Shown here piece by piece: positions 16,537 to 25,602 of a DNA stretch of 64,000 nucleotides. The position numbers and the translations under genes were made by a program. Positions within the stretch are counted from its first letter, which is position 1. Each line of letters opens with the position of its first letter. This DNA is from Nakamurella leprariae (GTDB lineage Bacteria > Actinomycetota > Actinomycetes > Mycobacteriales > Nakamurellaceae). The notes beneath the pieces were generated by a model that was not told the DNA's origin, did not search any database, and saw nothing but the letters and a program-made list of their open reading frames with translations. The stretch is taken from assembly GCF_016918035.1 (NCBI RefSeq), contig NZ_JAERWK010000020.1, positions 1 to 64,000 on the forward strand. The letters run 5' to 3'.

Positions 16537-17232
16537 GTGCGCCACAGCCGCCACGACGTCGTGACCACCGCCCTGCAGGTGCTGGACCGGCACGGCCTGG
16601 TCGATCTGACCATGCGCCGACTGGGCGCCGAACTCGGCGTGCAGCCCAGCGCGCTGTACCACCACTTCCGCGACAAGCAGAGCCTGCTGGCCGCGGTGGC
16701 CGACGAGATCCTGCGCCGTCACGACGATGTCGCCCCAGTTCCGGTCGTCTCCACGGCCCCGGATCGGCCGGGCGACTGGGCGGCCGCGGTGAGCGCCGTC
16801 TGCGCCGGCCTGCGCAACGCGATGCTGGCCTACCGGGACGGCGCCGATGTGGTCGCCACGGTCTTCGCCTTCGGCATGGGCGCCCGCACCCCGCTGACCC
16901 GGCTGGTCGCCATCCTCCGCGACGCCGGCTTCTCCGCGGCGTTCGCCGACACCGCGGCCCGGACCCTGCTGCACTTCGTCTTCGGTCACACGGCCGACGA
17001 GCAACTGCACCTGCAGGCCGACGCGGCGGGAGCGCTGCTCGGATCCACTCCCGACGCGACCCCGGACGCCGCGATACCCGCCGACTCGGTGCTCGCGGAC
17101 GCGGTGCTCGCGGACGACGCCGGCTTCGCGGTCGGGCTCCGGCTGATCGTGGCCGGCATCCGCGCCGAGCGGGCGGCGACCGTGCCTGTGCGCCCGGGGC
17201 CCTGCGGTCAGTCGGTCTCCAGCACCCGGTAG
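16537..17232 (+). CDS. bioQ: TetR-family regulator, probable BioQ-type biotin repressor
   Basis: A 231-residue TetR regulator: N-terminal helix-turn-helix at about 20-50 (MRRLGAELGVQPSALYHHFRDKQSLL), then an all-helical ligand/dimer domain. The GTG at 16537 follows AGGAGG. It is divergent from bioY with a BioQ-like palindrome in its own promoter, so I infer autorepression and control of biotin uptake; the ligand is unknown. Its last ~30 residues are less family-like, contain a 15-bp in-frame duplication (VLADAVLAD), and its 3' end overlaps the ilvA 3' end by 25 bases. Confidence 0.75.
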   Translation: MRHSRHDVVTTALQVLDRHGLVDLTMRRLGAELGVQPSALYHHFRDKQSLLAAVADEILRRHDDVAPVPVVSTAPDRPGDWAAAVSAVCAGLRNAMLAYRDGADVVATVFAFGMGARTPLTRLVAILRDAGFSAAFADTAARTLLHFVFGHTADEQLHLQADAAGALLGSTPDATPDAAIPADSVLADAVLADDAGFAVGLRLIVAGIRAERAATVPVRPGPCGQSVSSTR

Positions 17233-18443
17233 CCGGCCTCCCGCAGCCGGTCGCCGATGAGCGCGCAGTGCTCGGCGCCCCGGGTCTCCATCCGCAGGGA
17301 CACCTCCACCTGCCCGACGGGCAGCGAGGTGAGCACCCGGGAGTGCTCGACGTCCAGGATGTTGCCGCCCCAGCGACCGATCGCGTCCAGCAGTGCTGCC
17401 AGCGAACCGGGCCGGTCGGAGATCCGCAGTCGCAACGACAGGAACCGGCCGGCCGCGGCCAGCCCGTGCTGGATGGTGTGCAGCAACAGCAGTGGATCGA
17501 CGTTGCCGCCGGACAGCACGGCGACCACCGGCGGCGGGAACCGGTGCGGCGCCGTCATGATCGCGGCGACCGGGGCGGCACCGGACGGTTCCACCACCAG
17601 CTTGGCGCGCTCCAGGCACAGCAGCATGGCCCGGCTCAGGTCGTCCTCGCCGACGGTGACCACCTCGTCGACCAGCTGCCGGACGTGCCCGAAGGTCAAC
17701 GCCGACGGCTCCCCCACCGCGATGCCGTCGGCCATGGTGGCCATCTCGGTCAACCGGACCGGCCGCCCGGCCTGCAGCGATCCGGGCCAGGCCGCGGCCC
17801 GTTCGGCCTGGACGGCGACGATCGTCACGTCCGGGCGCAGCGTCCGTACCGCGGCGGCGACGCCGCTGATCAACCCGCCCCCGCCGGCGGCCACCACGAT
17901 GGTCGCGACCTCCGGCACCTGCTCGAGGATCTCCAGACCGACGGTGCCCTGCCCGCGGAGGAGGTCGGGATGGTCGAACGGGTGCGCCAGCACCGCACCG
18001 GTGCGATCGGCATGCGCCCGCGCCGCGACCAGCGCGTCGTCCAGGGTGGCGCCGGTCAGCTCCACGGTGGCGCCGTACGCCCGGGTGGCGGCGATCTTGG
18101 CGATGGACGCCCCCTCGGGCATGAACACCACCGCCGGCAGGTCGAGCAGCTGCGCGGCCAGCGCCACGCCCTGGGCGTGGTTGCCGGCCGACGCGGCCAC
18201 CACTCCGGCCCGCCGCTCCTGCGCCGACAGCCGGGCCATCCGGGTGTACGCCCCGCGGATCTTGAACGACCCGGTCCGCTGCAGGTTCTCGCACTTGAGG
18301 AACACCGGGCCGCCGACCAGTTCGGCCAGCGGCCGGCTCGACTCCATGGGGGTGCGCCGCACCACCGGCTCGAGCAATCTTGCCGCAGCGGCGATCTCAT
18401 CCGCCGTGACCAGCACCGGCAGGTCCGGGGGCAGCTCGGTCAC
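17208..18443 (-). CDS. ilvA: Threonine ammonia-lyase
   Basis: A PLP enzyme converting threonine to 2-oxobutyrate and ammonia, the first step toward isoleucine. PLP Lys61 lies in GSFKIRGA, and the phosphate-binding Gly loop is VVAAGGGGLISG. A single C-terminal ACT domain (about 335-411, LRISDRPGSLAALL) marks the ~410-residue actinobacterial form rather than the ~510-residue E. coli IlvA with paired regulatory domains. The GTG at 18443 lies only seven bases after the metB stop, so it is co-transcribed with metB. Ligand of the ACT domain cannot be read from sequence. Confidence 0.9.
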   Translation of the reverse strand: MTELPPDLPVLVTADEIAAAARLLEPVVRRTPMESSRPLAELVGGPVFLKCENLQRTGSFKIRGAYTRMARLSAQERRAGVVAASAGNHAQGVALAAQLLDLPAVVFMPEGASIAKIAATRAYGATVELTGATLDDALVAARAHADRTGAVLAHPFDHPDLLRGQGTVGLEILEQVPEVATIVVAAGGGGLISGVAAAVRTLRPDVTIVAVQAERAAAWPGSLQAGRPVRLTEMATMADGIAVGEPSALTFGHVRQLVDEVVTVGEDDLSRAMLLCLERAKLVVEPSGAAPVAAIMTAPHRFPPPVVAVLSGGNVDPLLLLHTIQHGLAAAGRFLSLRLRISDRPGSLAALLDAIGRWGGNILDVEHSRVLTSLPVGQVEVSLRMETRGAEHCALIGDRLREAGYRVLETD

Positions 18444-18450
18444 GGCCGGA

Positions 18451-19623
18451 TCAGTCCAGCGCGTCGGCGAGATCGGCGAGCAGGTCGTCGACGTCCTCGA
18501 TGCCGACGGACAAGCGCACCAGGTCGTCGGGCACCTGGAGCGGCGATCCGGCCACGCTCATGTGGGTCATCAGGCCGGGGTGCTCGATGAGCGACTCGAC
18601 CCCGCCGAGCGACTCGGCCAGGGTGAACAGCCGGGTCCGTTCGCACACCTTGGTCGCCTCGTGCTGGCCCCCGACCACGCGGAACGACACCATGCCGCCG
18701 AACCGGAGCATCTGCCCGGCCGCGACATCGTGCCCCGGGTGGGCGTCCAGCCCCGGGTAGTACACCTGGGCCACCCGAGGGTGCTCGCGCAGCAGCTCGA
18801 CGACCGCCTCGGCGTTGTCGCAGTGCCGGTCCATCCGCACGGCCAGCGTCTTGAGCCCGCGCAGCGTCAGCCAGGCGTCGAACGGGCCCGACACCCCACC
18901 GACCGCCTTGGCCTGGAACGCGAACGCCTCGCCCAGGGCGTCGTCGGACGTGATCAGCGCGCCGCCGATGACGTCGGAATGACCACCCAGGTACTTGGTG
19001 GTCGAGTGCAGCACCACGTCCGCACCCAGGGCGAGCGGACGCTGCAGGTAGGGCGTGGCGAAGGTGTTGTCCACCACCAGCTTCGGGGCGCCGGCCCCGA
19101 CCTCCGCGCACAGCTGGGCCAGGCCGGCGATGTCGGCGATGCCGAGCAGCGGGTTGGTCGGCGTCTCGCACAGCACCACCCTGGTCTCCGGCCGGATCGC
19201 CGCCCGGACCGCGTCCAGGTCACCCAGCGGCACCGGCGTGAACTGCACCCCCCAGGGCGCGAACACCGAGTTGACCAGCCGGTAGCTGCCGCCGTAGGCG
19301 TCGTTCGGGATGATCAGATGGTCACCGGGGCGCAGCATCGTGCGCAGCGCCGCGTCGAGGGCGGCCATGCCGGAGGCGTACGCGACGCCGTGCCGACCTT
19401 CCTCCAGGGCGGCCAGCGCCTCCTGCAGGGCGGTGCGGGTGGGGTTGCCGGCCCGCGAGTAGTCGTAGCCGGCCCGGGTCTGCCCAGTGACGTCCTGGGC
19501 GAAGGTGGACGTCTGGTAGATCGGCACCACGACCGCCCCGGTGCCCGCTTCGGGCTCCTGGCCGGCGTGGATGGCCCGGGTCGCGAACCCGTCCTGCTGG
19601 TTGTCGTCTCGACCGGCGTCCAT
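18451..19623 (-). CDS. metB: Cystathionine gamma-synthase/lyase
   Basis: A 390-residue Cys/Met-metabolism PLP enzyme, Lys210 in HSTTKYLGGHSDV, with the YSRAGNPTRTALQ substrate/PLP block. By homology and order it matches M. tuberculosis metB (Rv1079), next to cbs. It may act as cystathionine gamma-synthase (O-acyl homoserine plus cysteine) or, paired with cbs, as cystathionine gamma-lyase; motifs do not separate the two. The ATG at 19623 has no Shine-Dalgarno but TAGCCT ends seven bases upstream. The ilvA gene follows after seven bases; gamma-lyase and IlvA both yield 2-oxobutyrate. Confidence 0.92.
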   Translation of the reverse strand: MDAGRDDNQQDGFATRAIHAGQEPEAGTGAVVVPIYQTSTFAQDVTGQTRAGYDYSRAGNPTRTALQEALAALEEGRHGVAYASGMAALDAALRTMLRPGDHLIIPNDAYGGSYRLVNSVFAPWGVQFTPVPLGDLDAVRAAIRPETRVVLCETPTNPLLGIADIAGLAQLCAEVGAGAPKLVVDNTFATPYLQRPLALGADVVLHSTTKYLGGHSDVIGGALITSDDALGEAFAFQAKAVGGVSGPFDAWLTLRGLKTLAVRMDRHCDNAEAVVELLREHPRVAQVYYPGLDAHPGHDVAAGQMLRFGGMVSFRVVGGQHEATKVCERTRLFTLAESLGGVESLIEHPGLMTHMSVAGSPLQVPDDLVRLSVGIEDVDDLLADLADALD

Positions 19624-19630
19624 GTGGTCC

Positions 19631-19636
19631 AGGCTA
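19631..19636 (-). promoter_or_regulatory. -10 element for a leaderless metB mRNA
   Basis: TAGCCT on the minus strand, exactly seven bases before the metB ATG, without a Shine-Dalgarno. Confidence 0.55.
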
Positions 19637-19713
19637 TCCGTGGCCGGTCCGGGCAGGTCGGCCCCGAGCGACGACCCACCGTCCCGCGCCGACCCGACCC
19701 GACCGGAGGCCCC

Positions 19714-20379
19714 GTGTCCGTGCCGTTCCCCACGCCGTTCCCCACGCCGTCCCCCACGCCGTCCCATCACCGACCGCTGCTCGTCGCGGTGCTCTGCTTC
19801 CCCGACGTCGAGGCGCTCGACCTGGCCGGACCCGTCGAGGTGTTCACCACGGCCAGCCGGATGGCGCAGCGGGCGGGCGCGCCCGAGCCGTTCACCGTGG
19901 TCACCGTGGCCCCCGGCCGGGGGCCGGTGCAGGCCCGGGCCGGCCTGACCGTGCTGCCCGACCACGACTTCGGCGATCCGATCCGGCCGGACGTGCTCGT
20001 CGTGCCCGGCGGCGTGGTCGACGCGGCTCTCGCCGACGACCGGACCCTGGCCTGGATCGCAAGCGCCGACCGCACGGCCGTGATCACCGCGTCGGTGTGC
20101 ACCGGCGCGTTCCTGCTGGCCGCGGCGGGCGTGCTCACCGGCGGTCCGGTCACCACCCACTGGGAGGACCAGGACGACCTGGCCGCCCGGTACCCCGGAC
20201 TGGAGGTCCGCTCGGGAGTGCGCTGGGTCGATCAGGGCCGCGTGGTCACCTCCGGCGGCATCAGCGCCGGCATCGACATGTCGCTGCATCTGGTGGACCA
20301 GCTGGCCGGCCGGGAACTGGCGGAGCGGACCGCTCGGCAGCTGGAGTTCGACTGGCGCGAGGCTCCGTCAGCAGGGTGA
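19714..20379 (+). CDS. DJ-1/PfpI family protein
   Basis: A 221-residue glutamine-amidotransferase-like protein with the nucleophile-elbow Cys129 in TASVCTGAFLLAAAGVL and the downstream VTTHW and TSGGISAGID blocks typical of the isonitrile hydratase/ThiJ-like branch. There is no AraC DNA-binding domain. Residues 3-17 are a Phe/Ser-Pro-Thr-Pro repeat from a 12-bp minisatellite. The GTG at 19714 follows GGAGG. Divergent from metB across 90 bases. Exact reaction unknown. Confidence 0.85.
   Translation: MSVPFPTPFPTPSPTPSHHRPLLVAVLCFPDVEALDLAGPVEVFTTASRMAQRAGAPEPFTVVTVAPGRGPVQARAGLTVLPDHDFGDPIRPDVLVVPGGVVDAALADDRTLAWIASADRTAVITASVCTGAFLLAAAGVLTGGPVTTHWEDQDDLAARYPGLEVRSGVRWVDQGRVVTSGGISAGIDMSLHLVDQLAGRELAERTARQLEFDWREAPSAG
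19723..19766. repeat. 12-bp minisatellite at the 5' end of the DJ-1 gene
   Basis: Three copies of CCGTTCCCCACG (the third with one T-to-C change) and a partial fourth, in frame, encoding alternating Pro-Thr-Pro. Confidence 0.9.
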
Positions 20380-20560
20380 GCCGGCTGACACACAGGACGG
20401 ATCGGCCCCGGGACTCCCCCCGCCTGGACCGCGATGCAAGAATACGAATGGTCGTTCGTGTCGTCCGCGCACGGTTCCCCGGCGACGCTGCCCACGGGGT
20501 CACGACCGCTCGAACGATCCGGCCCGGACGGGCCGGCACACCTCCAGGAGGGTTGGACCG

Positions 20561-21823
20561 ATGAAGTTCCACTGGTTCGCGGAGTTCTTCTACACCAAGC
20601 TGGCCGACGACTACGGGGACACCGTCCACAGCGCCTGGGTGGATCCGCCCATGACGTCGTTCGATCCCACGCTGGTCGGCGAGGACTACCGGATGTACCT
20701 GCGGCTGATGCAGCAGGCGGACCGGCAGGGCTGGGACTCGGTCCTGCTCAACGAGCACCACCAGACCTCGTTCGCGATGTCGCCGTCGCCGAACCTGTTC
20801 GCCGCCGTGCTCGCGGCCACCACCGAGAACGCGGCGATCGCGCTCTGCGGCAACTCGCTGGCCCTGTACAACCCGCCGGTCCGGATCGCCGAGGAGATGG
20901 CCACCCTGGATACCCTGTCCGGCGGCCGCCTCATCGCCGGCATGGTCTTCGGCACCCCGCAGGACAGCTCGTTCGCCTACGGCATGCCGCCGGTCGAGGT
21001 CCGCGACCGCTTCCACGAGGCGCGCGAGCTGATCACCCGGGCGTGGAGCGAGCCGGAGCCGTTCGCCTTCAACGGCACCTACAACAAGCTGCGCTACGTC
21101 AACATCTGGCCGCGGCCGATCCAGAAGAACATCCCGATCTGGGTTCCGGGCTCCGGTTCGGTGGAGACCTGGGACGTCGTCAACGACAACGACTACTGCT
21201 ACGGCTACCTGTCCTTCTCCGGCAAGCAGAGCGCGCTGCCCATCGTGAACGAGTTCTGGGAGTACACGGAGTCCACCGGGGCGAACATGAACCCAAACCG
21301 GATGGCCTTCACCCAGCTGATCTGCACCGCGGACAGCGACAAGGAGGCCGAGGAGAAGTACTACGAGGCCGTCCGGTCGTTCTACCGGCAGAACCCCGTG
21401 GCACCCGAGTTCGCGGCCCCTCCCGGGTACAACAGCCTCCCGTCGGTGCGCGCCATGCTCAACCGGTCGAAGACCATCTCGGCCGAGCAGCGGGCCAAGG
21501 CGGCCAAGGGCGAGCTGTCCTTCTGGGAGTACGACGAGCTGGGATACATCATCGCCGGCACCCCGGAGCGGGTGGAGCAGCGTGTGCGCGAGCTGGCCAC
21601 CGAGCTGCGCATCGGTCAGCTGATCACCGCCATGCACATCGGCAACCTGGACGAGGAGACGGCGGCCATGAACGTCGACCTCTTCGGCGAGAAGGTCATC
21701 CCCAAGCTCCGCGACATCCACTCGGAGTACGAGGACCTGTGGACCCCGCAGGAGAGCCAGCGGCGCGTCGCCGCCGCGGCCGAGCGCAAGCTCGCCGCCT
21801 CCGGCGCCGGAGCCATGGCTTGA
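20561..21823 (+). CDS. Luciferase-like (LLM) flavin-dependent oxidoreductase
   Basis: A 420-residue TIM-barrel LLM protein: EHHQTSFAMSPSPNLFAAVLAATT near the N terminus, LDTLSGGRLIAGMVFGTP in the middle and a C-terminal helical extension. It most resembles bacterial-luciferase/alkanal-monooxygenase subgroup members using reduced FMN; it lacks the F420-type DHxxPW motif of the Fgd gene elsewhere in this window. CCAGGAGG precedes the ATG. The stop codon lies inside a 14-bp tandem repeat. No flavin reductase gene is adjacent. Substrate unknown. Confidence 0.85.
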   Translation: MKFHWFAEFFYTKLADDYGDTVHSAWVDPPMTSFDPTLVGEDYRMYLRLMQQADRQGWDSVLLNEHHQTSFAMSPSPNLFAAVLAATTENAAIALCGNSLALYNPPVRIAEEMATLDTLSGGRLIAGMVFGTPQDSSFAYGMPPVEVRDRFHEARELITRAWSEPEPFAFNGTYNKLRYVNIWPRPIQKNIPIWVPGSGSVETWDVVNDNDYCYGYLSFSGKQSALPIVNEFWEYTESTGANMNPNRMAFTQLICTADSDKEAEEKYYEAVRSFYRQNPVAPEFAAPPGYNSLPSVRAMLNRSKTISAEQRAKAAKGELSFWEYDELGYIIAGTPERVEQRVRELATELRIGQLITAMHIGNLDEETAAMNVDLFGEKVIPKLRDIHSEYEDLWTPQESQRRVAAAAERKLAASGAGAMA

Positions 21824-21924
21824 TCGGACCGGCTTGATCGGACCGGCTTGATCGGACCGGCTTGATCGGACCGGCTTGATCGGACCGGCTTGATCGGACC
21901 GGCTTGATCGGACCGGCTTGATCG
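21817..21924. repeat. Seven-and-a-half perfect copies of a 14-bp tandem repeat
   Basis: GGCTTGATCGGACC repeated head to tail seven times without a mismatch, plus ten bases of an eighth copy. The first copy supplies the last residue and TGA stop of the LLM gene, so every copy carries an in-phase-independent TGA. It ends just before a terminator hairpin. Confidence 0.97.
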
Positions 21925-21929
21925 TCCCC

Positions 21930-21961
21930 GAGGGCGGTCCCGCTGCGGCGGGGCCGCCCTC
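21930..21961. terminator. Terminator between the LLM gene and cbs
   Basis: 13-bp stem (21930-21942 with 21949-21961; one G-U pair) and a six-base loop, between convergent genes. Confidence 0.75.
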
Positions 21962-21985
21962 GCGGCGTCCCGGGCGCCGGCGGCG

Positions 21986-23362
21986 TCAGCTGCTCAGGAA
22001 GGTGAGCAGGTCGGCCCGGGTCAGCACGCCGGCGGGCTTGCCGTCCTCGACGACCATGACTGCGTCGGTGGTCTGCAGCGCCTCCCGGGCGGCCGACACC
22101 TGCTCGCCCGAGCCGACCAGCGGGAACGCGGGCGCCATGTGTCGGGACACCGCGTCGGCCAGCGACGCCCGTCCGGTGAACAGCGCGTCGACCAGATCGC
22201 GCTCGAAGACGGCGCCGACCACCTCACCGGCCATCACCGGCGGCTCGGCGGACACCACCGGCATCTGCGACACGCCGAACTCGCGGAGGATCTCCACCGC
22301 GTCGCGGATCGTCTCGTTCGGGTGGGTGTGCACCAGCGCGGGCAGGGTCCCGCTCTTGCGCCGCAGCACCTGACCGACGGTCGCCTCCGGCTCGGCCTGC
22401 CCGGCGTCGCTGCGGAAGCCGTACGACGACATCCAGCCGTCCGAGAAGATCTTGGACAGGTACCCGCGGCCGCCGTCGGGCAGCAGCACCACCAGGACGT
22501 CGTCCGCGGTGAGCCGCTGCGCCACCCGCAGCGCCGCCGCCACGGCCATGCCGCAGGAGCCGCCGACCAGCAGGCCCTCCTCGCGGGCCAGCCGCCGGGT
22601 CACCGCGAACGACTCGGCGTCGGACACCGCCACGATCTCGTCGGCGATGGACCGGTCGTAGGCCTCCGGCCAGAAGTCCTCGCCGACCCCCTCGACCAGG
22701 TACGGCCGGCCGGTGCCACCCGAGTAGACCGAGCCCTCCGGATCGGCCCCGATGACGCGGACCCGGCCGTCGGAGACCTCCTTGAGGTACCGGCCGGTGC
22801 CGGAGATGGTGCCGCCGGTCCCGACGCCGGTGACGAAGTGGGTGACCCGGCCCTCGGTGTCCCGCCAGATCTCCGGGCCGGTCGTCTCGTAGTGGCTCAG
22901 CGGGTTGTTCGGGTTCGAGTACTGGTCCGGCTTCCAGGCACCCGGCAGTTCCTCGGCCAGCCGGTTCGACACCGAGTAGTACGACTGCGGATCCTCCGGC
23001 GCGACCGCGGTCGGGCAGACCACCACCTCGGCGCCGTACGCCCGCAACACGTTCCGCTTGTCCTCGCTGACCTTGTCCGGGCAGACGAACACGCAGCGGT
23101 AGCCGCGCTGCTGGGCGACCAGGGCCAGACCGACGCCGGTGTTGCCACTGGTCGGCTCGACGATGGTGCCGCCCGGCCGCAGCAGCCCCTCCCGCTCGGC
23201 CGCCTCGATCATCCGCAGCGCGATGCGGTCCTTGACGCTGCCACCGGGATTGACGTACTCGACCTTGGCCAGCACCAACGGCGCCAGGCCCTCGGTGAGC
23301 GGCCCGAGCTTGACCAGCGGGGTGTTGCCGACCAGGTCGACCACCGAGTTCGCGTAGCGCAC
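21986..23362 (-). CDS. cbs: Cystathionine beta-synthase
   Basis: A 458-residue PLP enzyme that condenses serine and homocysteine to cystathionine. PLP Lys44 lies in NPGGSVKDR, with the EPTSGNTGVGLAL and GTGGTISGTGRYL loops. A C-terminal pair of CBS motifs (about 335-458) is the usual regulatory Bateman module. Length matches the M. tuberculosis enzyme (Rv1077). The GTG at 23362 has TAGGCT seven bases upstream and no Shine-Dalgarno. With metB it completes transsulfuration. There is no haem-binding N-terminal extension as in the human enzyme. Confidence 0.93.
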   Translation of the reverse strand: MRYANSVVDLVGNTPLVKLGPLTEGLAPLVLAKVEYVNPGGSVKDRIALRMIEAAEREGLLRPGGTIVEPTSGNTGVGLALVAQQRGYRCVFVCPDKVSEDKRNVLRAYGAEVVVCPTAVAPEDPQSYYSVSNRLAEELPGAWKPDQYSNPNNPLSHYETTGPEIWRDTEGRVTHFVTGVGTGGTISGTGRYLKEVSDGRVRVIGADPEGSVYSGGTGRPYLVEGVGEDFWPEAYDRSIADEIVAVSDAESFAVTRRLAREEGLLVGGSCGMAVAAALRVAQRLTADDVLVVLLPDGGRGYLSKIFSDGWMSSYGFRSDAGQAEPEATVGQVLRRKSGTLPALVHTHPNETIRDAVEILREFGVSQMPVVSAEPPVMAGEVVGAVFERDLVDALFTGRASLADAVSRHMAPAFPLVGSGEQVSAAREALQTTDAVMVVEDGKPAGVLTRADLLTFLSS

Positions 23363-23369
23363 GCCGCGC

Positions 23370-23375
23370 AGCCTA
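23370..23375 (-). promoter_or_regulatory. -10 element for a leaderless cbs mRNA
   Basis: TAGGCT on the minus strand seven bases before the cbs GTG start. Spacing is identical to metB. Confidence 0.55.
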
Positions 23376-23527
23376 TCCAGCCGGGCGGACGGATCCCGTC
23401 CGGCCGGCATCCCCGGCGCCGTCCCCCGGCCGTCGGGGTGGATCACCAGCCGTCACCCGCCGATCACCACGCCGCCGCGCCGGACGCCCGGTGCCCCGGG
23501 CCGGACCGCGGTGCGAAGATCCGGACC

Positions 23528-24490
23528 ATGGGTCAGCGCTCCGCTCCCGCCGATCACCCCCCGGCCCGCCGGCTGCGCACGGTCGTCGCGGGCACCGGCC
23601 TGCTGGCCGGCGTCACGGCCGGCCTGACCGGTGCCCTCGGGCTGACGCTGGCCCGGCAGGGTCGCACCGCCACCCGGGTCATCGAGGCGGCCGCGCTCGA
23701 GGCCGCCCGCCGGGACGGCACCCTGACGCCGTCGGTGTCCGGCGCGGTGGGCGGTCCGGCCCAGCGCGCGGGCGACACCGCGGCCCAGGTCCGGCTGCCG
23801 CGGGGCGACGGGGTGTACCGACCGGACGGGACAGGCCCGTACCGGTCCACCGGCGGTGGTCCCGGGGCGCGGCGGACGGTCACCGTGGCCATGGTCGGTG
23901 ATTCGACGGCGGTCGGGTACGGCTGCCGGACCGCCGCGGAACTGCCGGGGGTGGTGCTGGCCGTCGGGCTGGCCGCCCGCACCGACCGGCCCGTCCGGCT
24001 GGTCACCCGCGGCGTCGTCGGTGCCGGCGCGGCCGACCTGGCCCGGCAGCTGGCCGCGGCGCTGCCCGCCGCCCCCGACGTGGTGGTGATCGTGGTCGGC
24101 GCGAACGACATCCGGGACAAGGTGCCACCGCACCGCTCGGCCCACCGGCTCGGCGAGGCGGTGGCCACCCTGCGCGGGCAGGGCATCCCGGTCGTGGTGG
24201 GCACCTGCCCGGACTTCGGCGTCATCGCGCCCATCCCGCAACCGCTGCGGACCGTGCTGCACCAGTGGTCGCGCCGGCTGGCCGAACTGCAGGAACGGGC
24301 GGTGACCGCGGCCGGTGGCCGGGCGGTGGCCATCGGTCGGCTGGTCAGTCCGGAGTTCGCCGGTCGCCCGGACCTGTTCGCCGCGGACGGGTTCCATCCG
24401 TCCGGACCGGGCTACGCCCGAGCGGTGGCCGCCCTGCTGCCGGAGGTGGTCGCCGGGCTGGCCGAGCGCACGCCGGTCTCGGGCGGCTGA
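23528..24490 (+). CDS. SGNH/GDSL hydrolase with N-terminal membrane anchor
   Basis: A 320-residue exported hydrolase: basic N terminus, hydrophobic helix about 19-42 (signal anchor), a Gly/Pro-rich linker, then an SGNH domain with block I VGDSTAVGYG (Ser126), block III GAND and block V DGFHPS (Asp/His about 290). It matches Rv1075c, a GDSL esterase beside cbs in mycobacteria. Likely acts on acyl or acetyl esters in the envelope. The ATG at 23528 lacks a good Shine-Dalgarno; GAAGAT lies seven bases upstream. Confidence 0.85.
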   Translation: MGQRSAPADHPPARRLRTVVAGTGLLAGVTAGLTGALGLTLARQGRTATRVIEAAALEAARRDGTLTPSVSGAVGGPAQRAGDTAAQVRLPRGDGVYRPDGTGPYRSTGGGPGARRTVTVAMVGDSTAVGYGCRTAAELPGVVLAVGLAARTDRPVRLVTRGVVGAGAADLARQLAAALPAAPDVVVIVVGANDIRDKVPPHRSAHRLGEAVATLRGQGIPVVVGTCPDFGVIAPIPQPLRTVLHQWSRRLAELQERAVTAAGGRAVAIGRLVSPEFAGRPDLFAADGFHPSGPGYARAVAALLPEVVAGLAERTPVSGG

Positions 24491-24506
24491 CCCCCCGGGG
24501 CGACGG

Positions 24507-24815
24507 TCAGCCGCGTCCGGCCCAACCGAGGACGACCGTCAGCTCGGCCAGCACTGCGTCGACGGCCACCGGATCGGCGCCGTCGCGGCGGGCGTCGGCG
24601 ACCAGCACCACCAGCTGGTCGGCCAACGCGTGCACACCGGCGTCCGGCACCGGCCGATCGGCGTCCGCTGGCGCAGTCAGATCGGCCAGCTGTTGCAGGG
24701 CCCGACGCGCGGCGGCCTCGCGGTCGCCGTGCCGCCAGGCGGAGACGGGCCAGGCCCGCAGCCGACGCACGAGGTCGTCGAACTGCGGGCCTGGGAGGTC
24801 TTGCCGGCGGGTCAC
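24507..24815 (-). CDS. Small conserved helical protein
   Basis: A 102-residue soluble, mostly helical protein (FDDLVRRLRAWPVSAWRHGDREAAARRAL; then ALADQLVVLVADAR). I recall similar short proteins in other actinobacteria but no function. The GTG at 24815 begins 13 bases after the BI-1-like gene's stop, so the two are probably one operon. No cysteines, metal motifs or signal peptide. Confidence 0.65.
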   Translation of the reverse strand: MTRRQDLPGPQFDDLVRRLRAWPVSAWRHGDREAAARRALQQLADLTAPADADRPVPDAGVHALADQLVVLVADARRDGADPVAVDAVLAELTVVLGWAGRG

Positions 24816-24828
24816 ACCGACCAGGATG

Positions 24829-25602
24829 TCAGTCGCGGAAGTAGCTCAGCAGCCGCAGGATCTCCAGGTACAGCCACACCAGGGTGACCATCAACCCGAA
24901 GGAGAAGTACCAGGCGGTCTTGGCCGGGACACCGGCCTTGATCGCCTTGTCGATGGCATCGAAGTCCAGCAGGAAGCTGAACGCGGCGACCACGATGATC
25001 ACCAGCGAGACCACGATGGCCAGCGGGCCACCGCTGCGGATCCCGGTGTCGACGCCGAACAGACCCAGCAGCAGGTTCACGGCCAACACCGCGAGGATGC
25101 CGATCATCGCGCCGATGATCATCTTGGTGAACTTCGGCGTGACCCGGATGGCACCGGTCTTGTAGATCACCAGCATGCCGGCGAACACACCCGCAGTGCC
25201 GACGATCGCCTGCAGCCCGATGCCCGGGTAGATGTTGTTGAACAGGTCGGTGATGGCGCCGAGCAGCACGCCCTCGGCCACCGCGTACCCCAGGATCAGC
25301 CCCGGGTTGCTGGACTGCTTGAAGATGACGATGAGCGACAGCACGAAGCCGACGATCAGCGCGGGCAGCGCCAGCCAGGTCGCGTTGGCCCAGGCGGTGG
25401 CCACGCCGGCGACCAGGGCGACACCGAGCACGGTGGCGGTCTTGGCCACCACGTCGTCGATGGTCAGGAAGCGCTCGCGAGCCGGGGCCGCCGCGGGCGG
25501 CGTGTTGTACATCTGGTTCAGGTAATCGGCGCTCGGCGCTGTCTGCCGCTGCGCGTCGATCACCTTCTCCATCTTGCTGAAGGCAGGATTGTTGCTCTGC
25601 AC
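24829..25602 (-). CDS. Bax inhibitor-1/YccA family membrane protein
   Basis: A 257-residue protein with seven hydrophobic segments from about residue 55 onward. The C-terminal loop contains FLLDFDAIDKAIKAGVP, matching the family's acidic pore-region pattern (DFxxID), and the N terminus begins QSNNPAFSK, typical of actinobacterial members. GGAGG six bases before the GTG at 25602 decides the start; the frame to 25626 would remove that site. Members act as pH-sensitive cation/Ca2+ leak channels or stress proteins; here the role is inferred. A small helical gene follows. Confidence 0.88.
   Translation of the reverse strand: MQSNNPAFSKMEKVIDAQRQTAPSADYLNQMYNTPPAAAPARERFLTIDDVVAKTATVLGVALVAGVATAWANATWLALPALIVGFVLSLIVIFKQSSNPGLILGYAVAEGVLLGAITDLFNNIYPGIGLQAIVGTAGVFAGMLVIYKTGAIRVTPKFTKMIIGAMIGILAVLAVNLLLGLFGVDTGIRSGGPLAIVVSLVIIVVAAFSFLLDFDAIDKAIKAGVPAKTAWYFSFGLMVTLVWLYLEILRLLSYFRD

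Noticed and set aside
21817-21924. CRISPR array
   Set aside because: The repeats are only 14 bp and directly abutting, with no spacers and no cas genes.
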